NCBI GenBank assembly: GCA_900609035.2
Contig: UXAT02000012.1
Coordinates: 1-64,000 of the forward strand
Reading direction: 5' to 3'
Origin: Candidatus Defluviicoccus seviourii
Lineage (GTDB): Bacteria; Pseudomonadota; Alphaproteobacteria; Rhodospirillales; Defluviicoccaceae
DNA length: 64,000 nt
A model generated the notes under the pieces. That model did not search any database. It was not told the DNA's origin and saw only the letters and a program-made list of their open reading frames with translations. A program made the translations under genes and the position numbers. This document shows positions 1 through 7,795 of this stretch, in pieces; within the stretch, counting starts at the first letter, position 1; the number at the start of each line of letters is the position of its first letter.

Positions 1-1045
1 GCGGCAACGACTCCCTGCTCGGCCTCGCCGGCGACGACACCATTCGCGGCGGTGCCGGCAACGACACCTGCGTCGCTGGCCCCGGTCTCGACTTCTTCAC
101 CGGCGAAGGCGGTGCCGACGTCTGCCTGTTCAGCTCCGGCGAAGGCAAGGACAAGTGGCTCGACTTCCAGGACGGCATCGACAAGATCGCCCTGCCGGCC
201 GGCCTTGACTACAGCCAGCTGACCTTCCGTGCCGACACCACCTGGAACTACCTCTGGGTGCAAAGCGGCGGCGCCGATGTCCTCGGCCTCAAGAACATCG
301 GCCGGTCACAAATCGACGCCAGCGATTTCGTCGGCGGCACGACGTCACCACCGCCGAGCAACGTCGCTCCCGTCGCCAACAACAACAGCGCCTCGACCAA
401 GCCCGGCACGGCGGTCGAAATCGCCGTGCTCGGCAACGATACCGATGCCAACGGCGATGTGCTCTCGATCGCGAGCTTTACCCAGCCAGCCAACGGCACC
501 GTCGTCAAGGACAACCAAGGCACATCCTCGACCGCCGACGACGCCCTCGTCTACACACCGAAAAGCAGTTTCACCAGTGGCACCGACACCTTCAGTTACA
601 CCGCGTCGGACGGCTCCCTGACCGATGACGCCACCGTCACCGTCACCGTCGGCACCGCGCCGGCCGCCAACACCGTCTCCGGCACCACCAGCAACGACGC
701 CCTCAACGGCACCAGCGGCAACGACTCCCTGCTCGGCCTCGCCGGCGACGACACCATTCGCGGCGGTGCCGGCAACGACACCTGCGTCGCTGGCCCCGGT
801 CTCGACTTCTTCTTCGGCGAAGGCGGTGCCGACGTCTGCCTGTTCAGCCCCGGCGAAGGCAAGGACAAGTGGTTCGACTTCCAGGACGGCAGCGACAAGA
901 TCGCCCTGCCGGCCGGTCTCGACTACAGCCAGCTGACCTTCCGTGCCGACACCACCTGGAACTACCTCTGGGTGCAAAGTGGCGGCGCCGATGTCCTCGG
1001 CCTCAAGAACATCGGCCGGTCACAAATCGACGCCAGCGATTTCGT
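1..1045 (+). repeat. Two near-identical 331-bp RTX-module direct repeats (1-331 and 715-1045)
   Basis: Bases 1-331 and 715-1045 match almost base for base at an offset of 714, with only a few substitutions. The copies are separated by the Ig-like domain. Such high identity suggests recent duplication or gene conversion. The array may continue to the left of the window. Confidence 0.9.
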
Positions 1046-1055
1046 TCTGCTCTAG
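3..1055 (+). CDS. RTX (hemolysin-type calcium-binding) repeat protein, 3' part only
   Basis: The frame is open from the left edge of the window, so the N-terminus lies outside. The visible 350 residues hold an RTX block with GGAGNDT- and GLAGDDT-type nonapeptides, then a cadherin-like/Big_9-type bacterial Ig domain (about residues 112-220, with NDTDANGD and a DTFSYTASDG-like strand), then a second RTX block ending at the stop. Each RTX block closes with a conserved stretch (DKWxDFQDGxDKI, TWNY, LGLKNI, SQIDASDF). RTX proteins are usually Ca2+-binding and exported by type I secretion with an uncleaved C-terminal signal; that is family knowledge, and no ABC exporter is visible here. The gene converges on the TPR gene starting 36 bp downstream. 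The same module recurs in the esterase at 46057-48018. Confidence 0.85.
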   Translation, partial: GNDSLLGLAGDDTIRGGAGNDTCVAGPGLDFFTGEGGADVCLFSSGEGKDKWLDFQDGIDKIALPAGLDYSQLTFRADTTWNYLWVQSGGADVLGLKNIGRSQIDASDFVGGTTSPPPSNVAPVANNNSASTKPGTAVEIAVLGNDTDANGDVLSIASFTQPANGTVVKDNQGTSSTADDALVYTPKSSFTSGTDTFSYTASDGSLTDDATVTVTVGTAPAANTVSGTTSNDALNGTSGNDSLLGLAGDDTIRGGAGNDTCVAGPGLDFFFGEGGADVCLFSPGEGKDKWFDFQDGSDKIALPAGLDYSQLTFRADTTWNYLWVQSGGADVLGLKNIGRSQIDASDFVLL

Positions 1056-1091
1056 CGGCACGGCAGCTGGTTTCCAGCCCGCAACCCGGGT

Positions 1092-2999
1092 TCAGCTGGT
1101 GCGGCGAGGTGTCTGTACCACGGATCCGTGGGCATCAGGCGGCGGTGTTGGTGCCGGCGGCGCCGGTGCAATCGCCAGCCCCGCCTTGCGCAGACCGTCC
1201 GCCATGTGCTCGATGTCGCCGTCCGGCACGTTCCAGATCCGCGCCATGCCCCATATGCTTTCGCGTACATCCGGCCTCAGTTTCAACGCGGCTTCGATTG
1301 CGGGTTGGGCTTCCTCCCTTCGGCCCAGTTGCCCAAGGATCATCGCCCGAAACAGGAACTGCCAGACGCGAAACAACTGTTCCTTTTGTGACTCCACGAG
1401 CGCCTGCTTGTAGTCCTGCTTCTGGTAGTAATAGAAGATGACAGGATCCCAGTACCAGCCAGGGTGCTCGGGATTGAGTTCGATCGCTTTCGTAACCAGC
1501 GCAAGCCCCTGCTCCCACTCACCCATGTAGACCAGACGCAACCCGAAATGGACCAGGGGCTCGGGATCGTTCGGGTTGAGGGCAGCCGCCCGTTCTCCTG
1601 CCGCCTTGAACTTTGTGAGATCATGCCGATCGAACAGGGCATTTGCGAGCATCAGCTGGGCGGTCGGATTCCGGGGCGCGATGTTGACGGCGCGGTTAGC
1701 CGCCGCCAGCGACCGCTCACGAGCATCGTAAAGCTCTGGCTGCGGATTGTAACCGAACCGATATTCCTGCGCGTAGACGTTGGCAAGTACAGCCCAGGCG
1801 TCCGCATAGCCTGGGTCGAGTTCGACCGCGCGCTCCAGGCAAGCGCGGACCTTGGCGTGCTCCTGGCGGTTGAAGGTCTTCTGGTACGCATAGTATCGAA
1901 GAACGCACTCGTAGGCTGCAAGCGACGTCGGCGGCTGACGCTGCGCTTCCGTCCGACCGGCTTCCGCAATCACGCCGTAGTTGCCGGCAATGAGGGCCGA
2001 TACCTGTTGTGAAACATGTTCTTGGATTTCGAAAACATTGGATGGTGTAAGCTCATCGCCAAACGACCCCACCCAAACGATTTTGCCGGATCGCGCGTCG
2101 ACGAGACGGGATGAAAGCTTGATCCGGTTTCCCTCGCGGCGAACCCTGCCGCTCAGCAGATAGTCGATGCCGAGCCTCTTCCTGAGGGCCTTGGGGTCTT
2201 CCGAACTTTCCCGGGATGCTCCTGCCGGCTGCAGCGACAAGACGACCAACGCGTTGAATCGCGCGAGATCGGTCACGATCTGGTCGGTGATGCCCTGGGA
2301 AAAGTAAGCGTGCTCGGGATCGTCACTGAGACTGACGAACGGTAGCACGGCCAGCTTCGGGCCCCGCCGCAGTGCCGTCACGGCACTCTCGCCCCAATCC
2401 AACCACGATCCGATCCGATCCGCGCCAAACGAGCCGAAAACCCCGAGCACTGCCCCCGCGATCAGTGCCAGCGCAAGCCAACTCCGAGGAGGCCGGGTGA
2501 CTTTGGCAGGTGGTGCTGGTGGTGGTGGTGCATTGGGCGCCGCCTCGACCTCACGCCACTCGAACTGCGGGACGTAGCCGCCCTTGGGTATGGAGATGAC
2601 GACCGGATCCCGCTTGCCCGTGGTGATATAGTAGCTATGGAGATCGCGCCTTAAGCGCCTGGCTTCGACACGCACGACCGGGTCTGTCTGCGGATCGAAA
2701 TCATCATTCCGTCCAAAGACCCCAACCGCGATGGTGAATCCCTTCAGCCGCTCGGCGCGGCCGGCAAGCGATTCCTCGATGATGAACTGAAGTAGATTGC
2801 GCCGGGCCGGGCTGGCCTGCAGATCCGGATCCGCCAAAATGCGGTACATCTGCGCGCGGACTTCCTCGGGCGACGGCAAAGCGCCAGCGCTTGCCTCTCG
2901 CTGAACGGAGGACGTGGATGTCAACGGCAATGAACCTCCACCCCCCAGGATCCCGCGCGGGCCACCGCTTGTTGTTATCTCGGCATGGTAGTCGAGCAC
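1092..2999 (-). CDS. TolB-N-like/TPR signalling protein with membrane anchor
   Basis: A 635-residue protein in three parts. Residues about 45-155 form a conserved N-terminal domain (LLQFIIEES, VFGRNDDFDPQTDP, VRVEARRLRRDL, IPKGGYVPQF) that is common in front of TolB-N/TPR modules and may be a winged-helix-like fold (inference). One hydrophobic segment follows (about 175-195), then a TolB-N/FlgO-like domain (LAVLPFVSLSDDPE, FSQGITDQIVTDLAR) and C-terminal TPRs (about 370-610). The likely arrangement is a cytoplasmic N-domain with a periplasmic sensor or scaffold. The listed start is a GTG with GGGGGA directly against it, so a downstream start is possible. The role is unknown. Confidence 0.75.
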   Translation of the reverse strand: MLDYHAEITTSGGPRGILGGGGSLPLTSTSSVQREASAGALPSPEEVRAQMYRILADPDLQASPARRNLLQFIIEESLAGRAERLKGFTIAVGVFGRNDDFDPQTDPVVRVEARRLRRDLHSYYITTGKRDPVVISIPKGGYVPQFEWREVEAAPNAPPPPAPPAKVTRPPRSWLALALIAGAVLGVFGSFGADRIGSWLDWGESAVTALRRGPKLAVLPFVSLSDDPEHAYFSQGITDQIVTDLARFNALVVLSLQPAGASRESSEDPKALRKRLGIDYLLSGRVRREGNRIKLSSRLVDARSGKIVWVGSFGDELTPSNVFEIQEHVSQQVSALIAGNYGVIAEAGRTEAQRQPPTSLAAYECVLRYYAYQKTFNRQEHAKVRACLERAVELDPGYADAWAVLANVYAQEYRFGYNPQPELYDARERSLAAANRAVNIAPRNPTAQLMLANALFDRHDLTKFKAAGERAAALNPNDPEPLVHFGLRLVYMGEWEQGLALVTKAIELNPEHPGWYWDPVIFYYYQKQDYKQALVESQKEQLFRVWQFLFRAMILGQLGRREEAQPAIEAALKLRPDVRESIWGMARIWNVPDGDIEHMADGLRKAGLAIAPAPPAPTPPPDAHGSVVQTPRRTS

Positions 3000-3047
3000 T
3001 CCCCCAAAAGGAAGTCCCGGCGCAGCCGTGCGCCATGCCGCCGCCCG

Positions 3048-3187
3048 CTAGTGGATCGGATCTGACGCTTGCATCCCAAACGTCAGATCCGATCCACTAG
3101 CCCATTGATCTGGTGGTTCGAGTCAGCCAAAGGATGGGATTCATCCGTTGGCATCGAACCACTAGGTGCGAACACGTTCGCACCTAG
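3048..3187. repeat. Cluster of three CTAG-bounded palindromes
   Basis: Three palindromes lie end to end. The first has perfect 20-bp arms (3048-3067 and 3081-3100) around a 13-nt loop. The second (about 3114-3161) has TGGTTCGA/TCGAACCA outer arms. The third (3162-3187) has perfect 12-bp arms around 2 nt. CTAG stands at the outer ends and at the second/third junction. With the coding-free flanks this accounts for the gap 3000-3269. Confidence 0.85.
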
Positions 3188-3269
3188 CGTTGGCATGCGC
3201 ACGGCAGTAGGCGTACGCGCAACGGTTAGCTGCGACTCGTCTGGATGTCGCTGGGTGTGCGCGGGACGG

Positions 3270-3518
3270 ATGCCGGAACCGAGCCTTGAGCTGCTTGTGC
3301 GTCGATTTCCGAGCCACGCCTCGGCGATCCGACGGCTCTACATCCACGATCCAGAATTTCGCGCTGTCTGCGGTGACTGCTCCGAGGTGCAACGTGCTCT
3401 GGAATATTGGCAAGGCAGCGACGAAGCCGCACCGGAAAGGGTGGCTGAATACCGCCGGATGCTGGAGGAGCTCGAAGCCGAGGCTTTGGCGATGGTGACC
3501 ATGCGCGGGAGCACGTGA
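3270..3518 (+). CDS. Small conserved hypothetical protein (82 aa)
   Basis: The sequence from ATG 3270 looks like a compact helical protein: SLELLVRRFPSHA, IRRLYIHDPEF, CGDCSEVQRALEYWQ, then a Glu-rich C-terminal helix (RVAEYRRMLEELEAEAL). The frame is open further upstream, but that part runs through palindromic repeats and is not protein-like, so I use the ATG. I recall similar short proteins from alphaproteobacteria but cannot name a function. The gene lies between inverted copies of a repeat of about 65 bp (about 3090-3161 and 3658-3728) and just before a transposon-like element, so it may have moved or been reshuffled with them. Confidence 0.6.
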   Translation: MPEPSLELLVRRFPSHASAIRRLYIHDPEFRAVCGDCSEVQRALEYWQGSDEAAPERVAEYRRMLEELEAEALAMVTMRGST

Positions 3519-3536
3519 TGCGGCCGAGGGAAGTCG

Positions 3537-3657
3537 CTCGTGCACTGGCACAAACAGAGCGTACATCCTGTTTGTGCCGAAAGTGCACGCGATTCAATAT
3601 GTTGTGCAGCGACAACCTTGCCCGGGCGGGAATCGCCAGATTGGGTCGCTGCACTCG
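3537..3657. repeat. MITE-like element, copy A (113 bp) with CTCG direct flanks
   Basis: The element 3541-3653 begins and ends with TGCA and is flanked by CTCG on both sides (3537-3540 and 3654-3657). Inside are an 11-bp stem (3547-3557 with 3568-3578) and a 10-bp stem (GTGCAGCGAC 3604-3613 with GTCGCTGCAC 3645-3654). A second 113-bp copy at 20878-20990 differs at roughly seven positions and has CTAG flanks instead. It contains no open frame of its own. Confidence 0.85.
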
Positions 3658-3728
3658 TGGTTCGATGCCAACGGATGAATCCCATCCTTTGGCATCGAAC
3701 CACCAGATCAATGGGTTAGTGGATCCGC
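3658..3728. repeat. Inverted copy of the 3090-3161 repeat
   Basis: Read on the minus strand, this stretch repeats the 3090-3161 sequence, including the palindrome with TGGTTCGATGCCAA (3658-3671) pairing perfectly with 3689-3702 and the adjoining CCCATTGATCTGG. The two copies face each other around the small gene and MITE copy A. Together with copy A this fills the gap 3519-3808. Confidence 0.85.
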
Positions 3729-3808
3729 GAAAGCGGTGGAAGCTTAGGGTAACGGAGAAGCGCCAGCTTCTCCGAGTTGCATGCGGGACAATGAATTGGA
3801 GGGATGGG

Positions 3809-4177
3809 ATGCTCGTGAAGTTGGCTGCGCGAAGCTTGGCTGGCTTGGTCGTGATCGCCAGCGCGTTGTTTGCCGGCGTTGCCGGTCACGCTCCGGCCTA
3901 TGCCCACAGTGATTGGGCCGCGCCGTTCCTGGGCGGCATCATGGCCGGACGGGTACTGACCAATATGCAGAACCAACGGGCGCAGCAGACTCGCGCCATG
4001 CAAGAGATGGCCGGTGAAGGAGGTAGCGCCGGCGGACACAGCCGCCCGACATCCCATTCGCCCGCGCAGCTAAGCCCGCAGGAGAGGCTGCAGCAACTGG
4101 ATCAGCTCGCCGCCGGCGGGTACATCACGCCGCAGGAGTACAAGGCGCGGCGTGAGGCCATCCTCAACGGCATGTAG
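3809..4177 (+). CDS. Exported SHOCT-domain protein (122 aa)
   Basis: The start ATG 3809 has GGAGGG five bases upstream. Residues 1-36 form a signal peptide with a likely cut after AYA. The middle is Gln/Gly/Ser rich, and residues about 92-122 form a SHOCT motif (SPQERLQQLDQLAAGG, YITPQEYKARREAIL). SHOCT is a short C-terminal helical module found on many otherwise unrelated membrane or exported proteins and is thought to mediate oligomerisation. The function is unknown. The next gene starts 12 bp downstream, so both are probably cotranscribed. Confidence 0.8.
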   Translation: MLVKLAARSLAGLVVIASALFAGVAGHAPAYAHSDWAAPFLGGIMAGRVLTNMQNQRAQQTRAMQEMAGEGGSAGGHSRPTSHSPAQLSPQERLQQLDQLAAGGYITPQEYKARREAILNGM

Positions 4178-4189
4178 GAGGGGACGGTC

Positions 4190-4609
4190 ATGATCAGAGT
4201 AGGTAGCATTTTGGTCGTAGCAGCACTCGCGGGTTCTCCTTGCGCTCAAGCTGCGGCGCCGGAAACATCGCTCACTGACACGAGCCTCGTCGGCAAGTGG
4301 GTGGTAAATATCGGTGAGTGCTCCGATCCCAATGCCGAGTTCATCAACTTTCTGAAGAGCGGAGCGGTCGAGAGCACGCGCAATGGAAGCGCTGATGCGG
4401 TTGGCTTCTGGAGGTTGGAAAACGACCGGATCTATTTGAATGTCCTCGCAACACCGGCCCGACTCCACGAGAAGCTTAAGGATGTGAACGGTTACTATCC
4501 ATTCGACATCACCGTCGCCACCTTCAATGTCACCGCCGACAGCTTTCAGGGCGTGGGCGTCCTGGACGACCAAACGCGCTACGGCAAGTTCACGCGATGC
4601 AAACCATGA
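4190..4609 (+). CDS. Small secreted protein of unknown function (139 aa)
   Basis: Starts at ATG 4190 behind AGGAGGGG. A signal peptide is visible (residues about 1-21, cut near AQA). The mature part begins LVGKWVVNIGEC and continues with short beta strands (VGFWRLENDRIYL, TVATFNVTADSFQG), which suggests a small lipocalin- or heat-shock-HslJ-like barrel, though I cannot assign a family. Two cysteines (in GEC and at the C-terminus in TRCKP) could form a disulphide in the periplasm. It follows the SHOCT gene closely. No catalytic motif is seen. Confidence 0.7.
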   Translation: MIRVGSILVVAALAGSPCAQAAAPETSLTDTSLVGKWVVNIGECSDPNAEFINFLKSGAVESTRNGSADAVGFWRLENDRIYLNVLATPARLHEKLKDVNGYYPFDITVATFNVTADSFQGVGVLDDQTRYGKFTRCKP

Positions 4610-4835
4610 GGGTATCCGGCCACGATGCCCCGGTTCGGCGTGTTGCAACTTTAATTGGCATCCAGCCGGGCTGCAGTAATACAAATTCGGCGAAAGCTGT
4701 AAACTAACGCACTGCGAGAGCACGTCTATAAGTCCATCGATAACGGAATACGGCATGGACCGGGTTTTAATCGCGAGTGTCAGTGTGATTTCCTAGCGGA
4801 TTATGAGGATATCGCGAGGAGGAGGAGGATAGAGA

Positions 4836-6524
4836 GTGTCTTATGTGAGGAGAGATACTATCGGGCGCGCGAGCAGAAGGCTCGTGAGCCATGTAGGGGC
4901 GATGGCAGTCGCCGTTGGCCTCGCTGCGGCGGGGCTAGCGGTTCCGGCCTCAGCCCAGGAGAAGAAGCCCAACATCCTGCTGATCGTATCCGATGATACC
5001 GGCTACGGCGATCTGGGTGCCTATCTCGGCGGCGAGGCGCGCGGGATGCCGACCCCCAACCTCGACCAGTTCGCCAAGGACGGGATGATGTTCACCTCGT
5101 TCTATGCCCAGCCGAGCTGCACACCTGGTCGCGCGGCCATTCAGACCGGCCGCATCCCGAACCGCAGCGGAATGACGACCGTTGCCTTCCAAGGCCAGGG
5201 AGGCGGGCTGCCAGCGGCCGAGTGGACCCTTGCGTCCGTTCTCAAGAAGGGCGGTTACAAGACCTATTTCACCGGGAAGTGGCACTTGGGCGAGGCCGAC
5301 TACGCGCTGCCGAACGCGCAAGGCTACGATGAGATGAAGTACGCCCTTCTTTACCATCTGAACGCCTACACGTATGGCGACCAGAAGTGGTTCCCGGACA
5401 TGCCGGATGAACTGCGGGCGATGTTCCAGCAGGTCACCAAGGGTGCGCTGTCCGGCAAGGCGGGCGGGCCGGTTACGGAGGACTTCAAGGTCAACGGGGA
5501 ATACGTGAACACACCGGAAAAGGGTGTCGTCGGTGTTCCCTTCCTCGATGCCTACGTCGAGAAGGCGGCGTTGCAGTTCCTCGATGATGCGGCGAAAGCG
5601 CCCGGCACGCCCTTCTTTATCAATGTGAACTTCATGAAGGTGCACCAGCCGAACATGCCGGCGCCCGAGTTCGAACGCAAATCGCTCTCGAAGAGCAAGT
5701 ACGCGGACTCGATCGTCGAGCTGGACACCCGGGTCGGCAATATTTTGAAGAAGCTCGACAGTCTCGGTCTGAGCGACAACACCCTTGTCTTCTACACCAC
5801 CGACAACGGTGCTTGGCAGGACGTCTATCCCGATGCCGGCTACACCCCGTTCCGTGGGACCAAGGGTACCGTGCGTGAGGGTGGCAACCGGGTGCCGGCA
5901 ATGGTGCGCTGGCCGGGCAAGATCAAGCCGGACACCAAGAGCGCTGCCATTGTCGGCGGGCTTGACCTGATGGCGAGCTTCGCGTCGGCCGCTGGCGTCA
6001 CCCTGCCCACCGAGGACCGCGAAGGCAAGCCGATCATTTTCGATAGCTACGACATGATGCCCGTCTGGCTGGGCACCGGCCAATCGGCACGCAAGTCCTG
6101 GTTCTACTTTACCGAGGTGGAACTCACTCCGGGTGCGGCGCGGGTCGGCAACTACAAGGCGGTGTTCAACCTGCGCGGCGATAACGGCCAGGCAACCGGC
6201 GGGCTTGCGGTCGACAGCAATCTCGGCTGGAAAGGTCCGGAAAAGTATGTGGCTACGGTCCCGCAAGTTTTCGATCTGTGGCAGGATCCGCAGGAACGCT
6301 ACGACATCTTCATGAACAACTACACGGAGCGCACCTGGACACTGGTGACGATCTCCGACGAGATCAAGAAGTTGATGAAGACCTACCTCGAGTATCCGCC
6401 GCGCAAGCTGCAGAGCGAGGTCTATACCGGTCCGGTAACTATGCTTCAGTACCAGCGCTTCCAGCACATTCGCGATGAATTGCAGAAGCAAGGCTTCACA
6501 ATCGGGTTGCCAAGCGGGAACTGA
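4836..6524 (+). CDS. Periplasmic arylsulfatase-type sulfatase
   Basis: A 562-residue formylglycine-dependent sulfatase that hydrolyses sulfate esters. It begins at GTG 4836 behind a GGAGGAGG stretch and carries a signal peptide (cut near ASA, residue 41). Metal ligands are seen in VSDDTGYGDL (D53/D54), the formylglycine motif CTPGR has Cys95, and GKWHLG follows. The C-terminal half has FYTTDNGAW and the usual sulfatase subdomain. Cys95 would be matured by formylglycine-generating enzyme, whose gene is not in the window. Exact substrate is unknown. Downstream genes encode an outer-membrane protein, a HAD phosphatase and a FadL channel, which suggests a function in scavenging esters outside the cytoplasm (inference). 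Confidence 0.92.
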   Translation: MSYVRRDTIGRASRRLVSHVGAMAVAVGLAAAGLAVPASAQEKKPNILLIVSDDTGYGDLGAYLGGEARGMPTPNLDQFAKDGMMFTSFYAQPSCTPGRAAIQTGRIPNRSGMTTVAFQGQGGGLPAAEWTLASVLKKGGYKTYFTGKWHLGEADYALPNAQGYDEMKYALLYHLNAYTYGDQKWFPDMPDELRAMFQQVTKGALSGKAGGPVTEDFKVNGEYVNTPEKGVVGVPFLDAYVEKAALQFLDDAAKAPGTPFFINVNFMKVHQPNMPAPEFERKSLSKSKYADSIVELDTRVGNILKKLDSLGLSDNTLVFYTTDNGAWQDVYPDAGYTPFRGTKGTVREGGNRVPAMVRWPGKIKPDTKSAAIVGGLDLMASFASAAGVTLPTEDREGKPIIFDSYDMMPVWLGTGQSARKSWFYFTEVELTPGAARVGNYKAVFNLRGDNGQATGGLAVDSNLGWKGPEKYVATVPQVFDLWQDPQERYDIFMNNYTERTWTLVTISDEIKKLMKTYLEYPPRKLQSEVYTGPVTMLQYQRFQHIRDELQKQGFTIGLPSGN

Positions 6525-6538
6525 CCAAGGAAGCTGAT

Positions 6539-6568
6539 GGTTCGCCCCGTTTCGCGACGGGGCGAACC
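6539..6568 (+). terminator. Hairpin after the sulfatase gene
   Basis: GGTTCGCCCCG (6539-6549) pairs perfectly with 6558-6568 around an 8-nt loop, 15 bp after the sulfatase stop. There is no clear T tract, so termination or mRNA stabilisation are both possible. Confidence 0.55.
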
Positions 6569-6747
6569 GCTCGTTCATGCTGCGATCTATGGCGAGGTGG
6601 GACGCGATGCCGCTAAGGAGCCATGCTGCAGGGACATGGTTCGGCGCGACTTTGTGCGTTGGCAAAGCGACACATCGCCAGAGTTCGGAATCCGGTACCA
6701 TGTCGATGCTGGCACGGATTGCAGCGAGTAAGGTGCGTTCCTGCGGC

Positions 6748-7782
6748 ATGATGCGTCGTCTGGCGCCGGTCGCGCTGGCGGCTACGCTTACCGCCTGCCA
6801 AGGCAATGAGATCAAGAGCAACCTGTTTGCCGCAACGGATCACGATCGTGGGGAGAGGATCGAATGGTCCGCCGCTCGGGCGGCGCCCGAGGCGGCAATC
6901 CATCTCGCGGATGCGTCCGAGCCGCCCCTGGTGCCGGTGCCATCTGAGCGTAGGGTGGCAGCGGCAGCTTCGCCTGTCCCGGCAGCCAGTTCCGCTGGCC
7001 AACAAGGCGATGTCGCCGAAGTCGGCCGCAAGCTCGCCGATCCGACCTCGAACGTGTGGGCGCTATTTACCGAGTTTGACTGGAACTTCATGCAGGGCAA
7101 GGCGACCACAAAGTATCGCCATGCACAGGAGATCCTGTTCCAGCCCGTCCTTCCGCTCCCACTGACAAAAAACACAAAACTTATCACGCGGCCGGTCGTG
7201 CCGTTCGCGAGCGTACCGCTGCCCGATGGCAATGGCGGATTCGATCGCAAGACCGGCCTTGGTGATATTCAGTTGCCGTTGCTCTTCATTCCCAAGGGCT
7301 TTTCTGCCGGCGACTTCAGTGTAACGTTCGGCACCGGGCCGACCTTCGTCTTTCCGAGCGCAACCAGCGACTCCCTGGGCGCCGACCGCTGGGAAGCCGG
7401 GCCGGCGCTCGTCGGGGTCTTCAAGAACGAACAAATAACAGCCGGGGCCCTGGGACAGTACTGGTGGTCTTACGCCGGCGGCAGCCCATCCACCAGCCAC
7501 GGCTCGCTTCTGTACTTCGCCTTTTACAATCTGCCAAATGCCTGGCAGATCGGCACCAACCCGACGATTACTTACAATGACAAGTCGCCCTCAGATAATA
7601 AGTGGGACGTGCCGATCGGGATCACCGTCGCCAAAACGACCAAGATCGGCGCTGTGCCGGTAAAGTTCCAGTTGGGCGCAGAATACTTTGTCGTTAATCA
7701 CGAAGATTATGGATCGCACTTCCAGATTAAGTTGAACATTATTCCTGTGATTCCGGCCCTGGTCAAAGCGCCGTTGTTATAG
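6748..7782 (+). CDS. Outer-membrane lipoprotein of transporter-like beta-barrel type
   Basis: The chosen ATG 6748 gives a short lipoprotein signal with lipobox LTAC; ATG 6700 in the same frame would add 16 residues. A low-complexity Ala/Pro/Glu region follows, then a barrel-like domain rich in alternating strands (WALFTEFDWNFMQG, LGDIQLPLLFIP, FGTGPTFVFP, AGALGQYWWSYAG, FQLGAEYFVV). Proteins of this look are often annotated as neuromedin-U-like or transporter-like outer-membrane proteins; no substrate is known. The HAD phosphatase gene starts 13 bp downstream, so they probably share an mRNA. Confidence 0.7.
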   Translation: MMRRLAPVALAATLTACQGNEIKSNLFAATDHDRGERIEWSAARAAPEAAIHLADASEPPLVPVPSERRVAAAASPVPAASSAGQQGDVAEVGRKLADPTSNVWALFTEFDWNFMQGKATTKYRHAQEILFQPVLPLPLTKNTKLITRPVVPFASVPLPDGNGGFDRKTGLGDIQLPLLFIPKGFSAGDFSVTFGTGPTFVFPSATSDSLGADRWEAGPALVGVFKNEQITAGALGQYWWSYAGGSPSTSHGSLLYFAFYNLPNAWQIGTNPTITYNDKSPSDNKWDVPIGITVAKTTKIGAVPVKFQLGAEYFVVNHEDYGSHFQIKLNIIPVIPALVKAPLL

Positions 7783-7795
7783 AGGGAAGAAGGAC

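Noticed and set aside
4950..6821. 623-residue open frame on the minus strand
   Set aside because: Antisense to the sulfatase gene, with no domain and no ribosome site.
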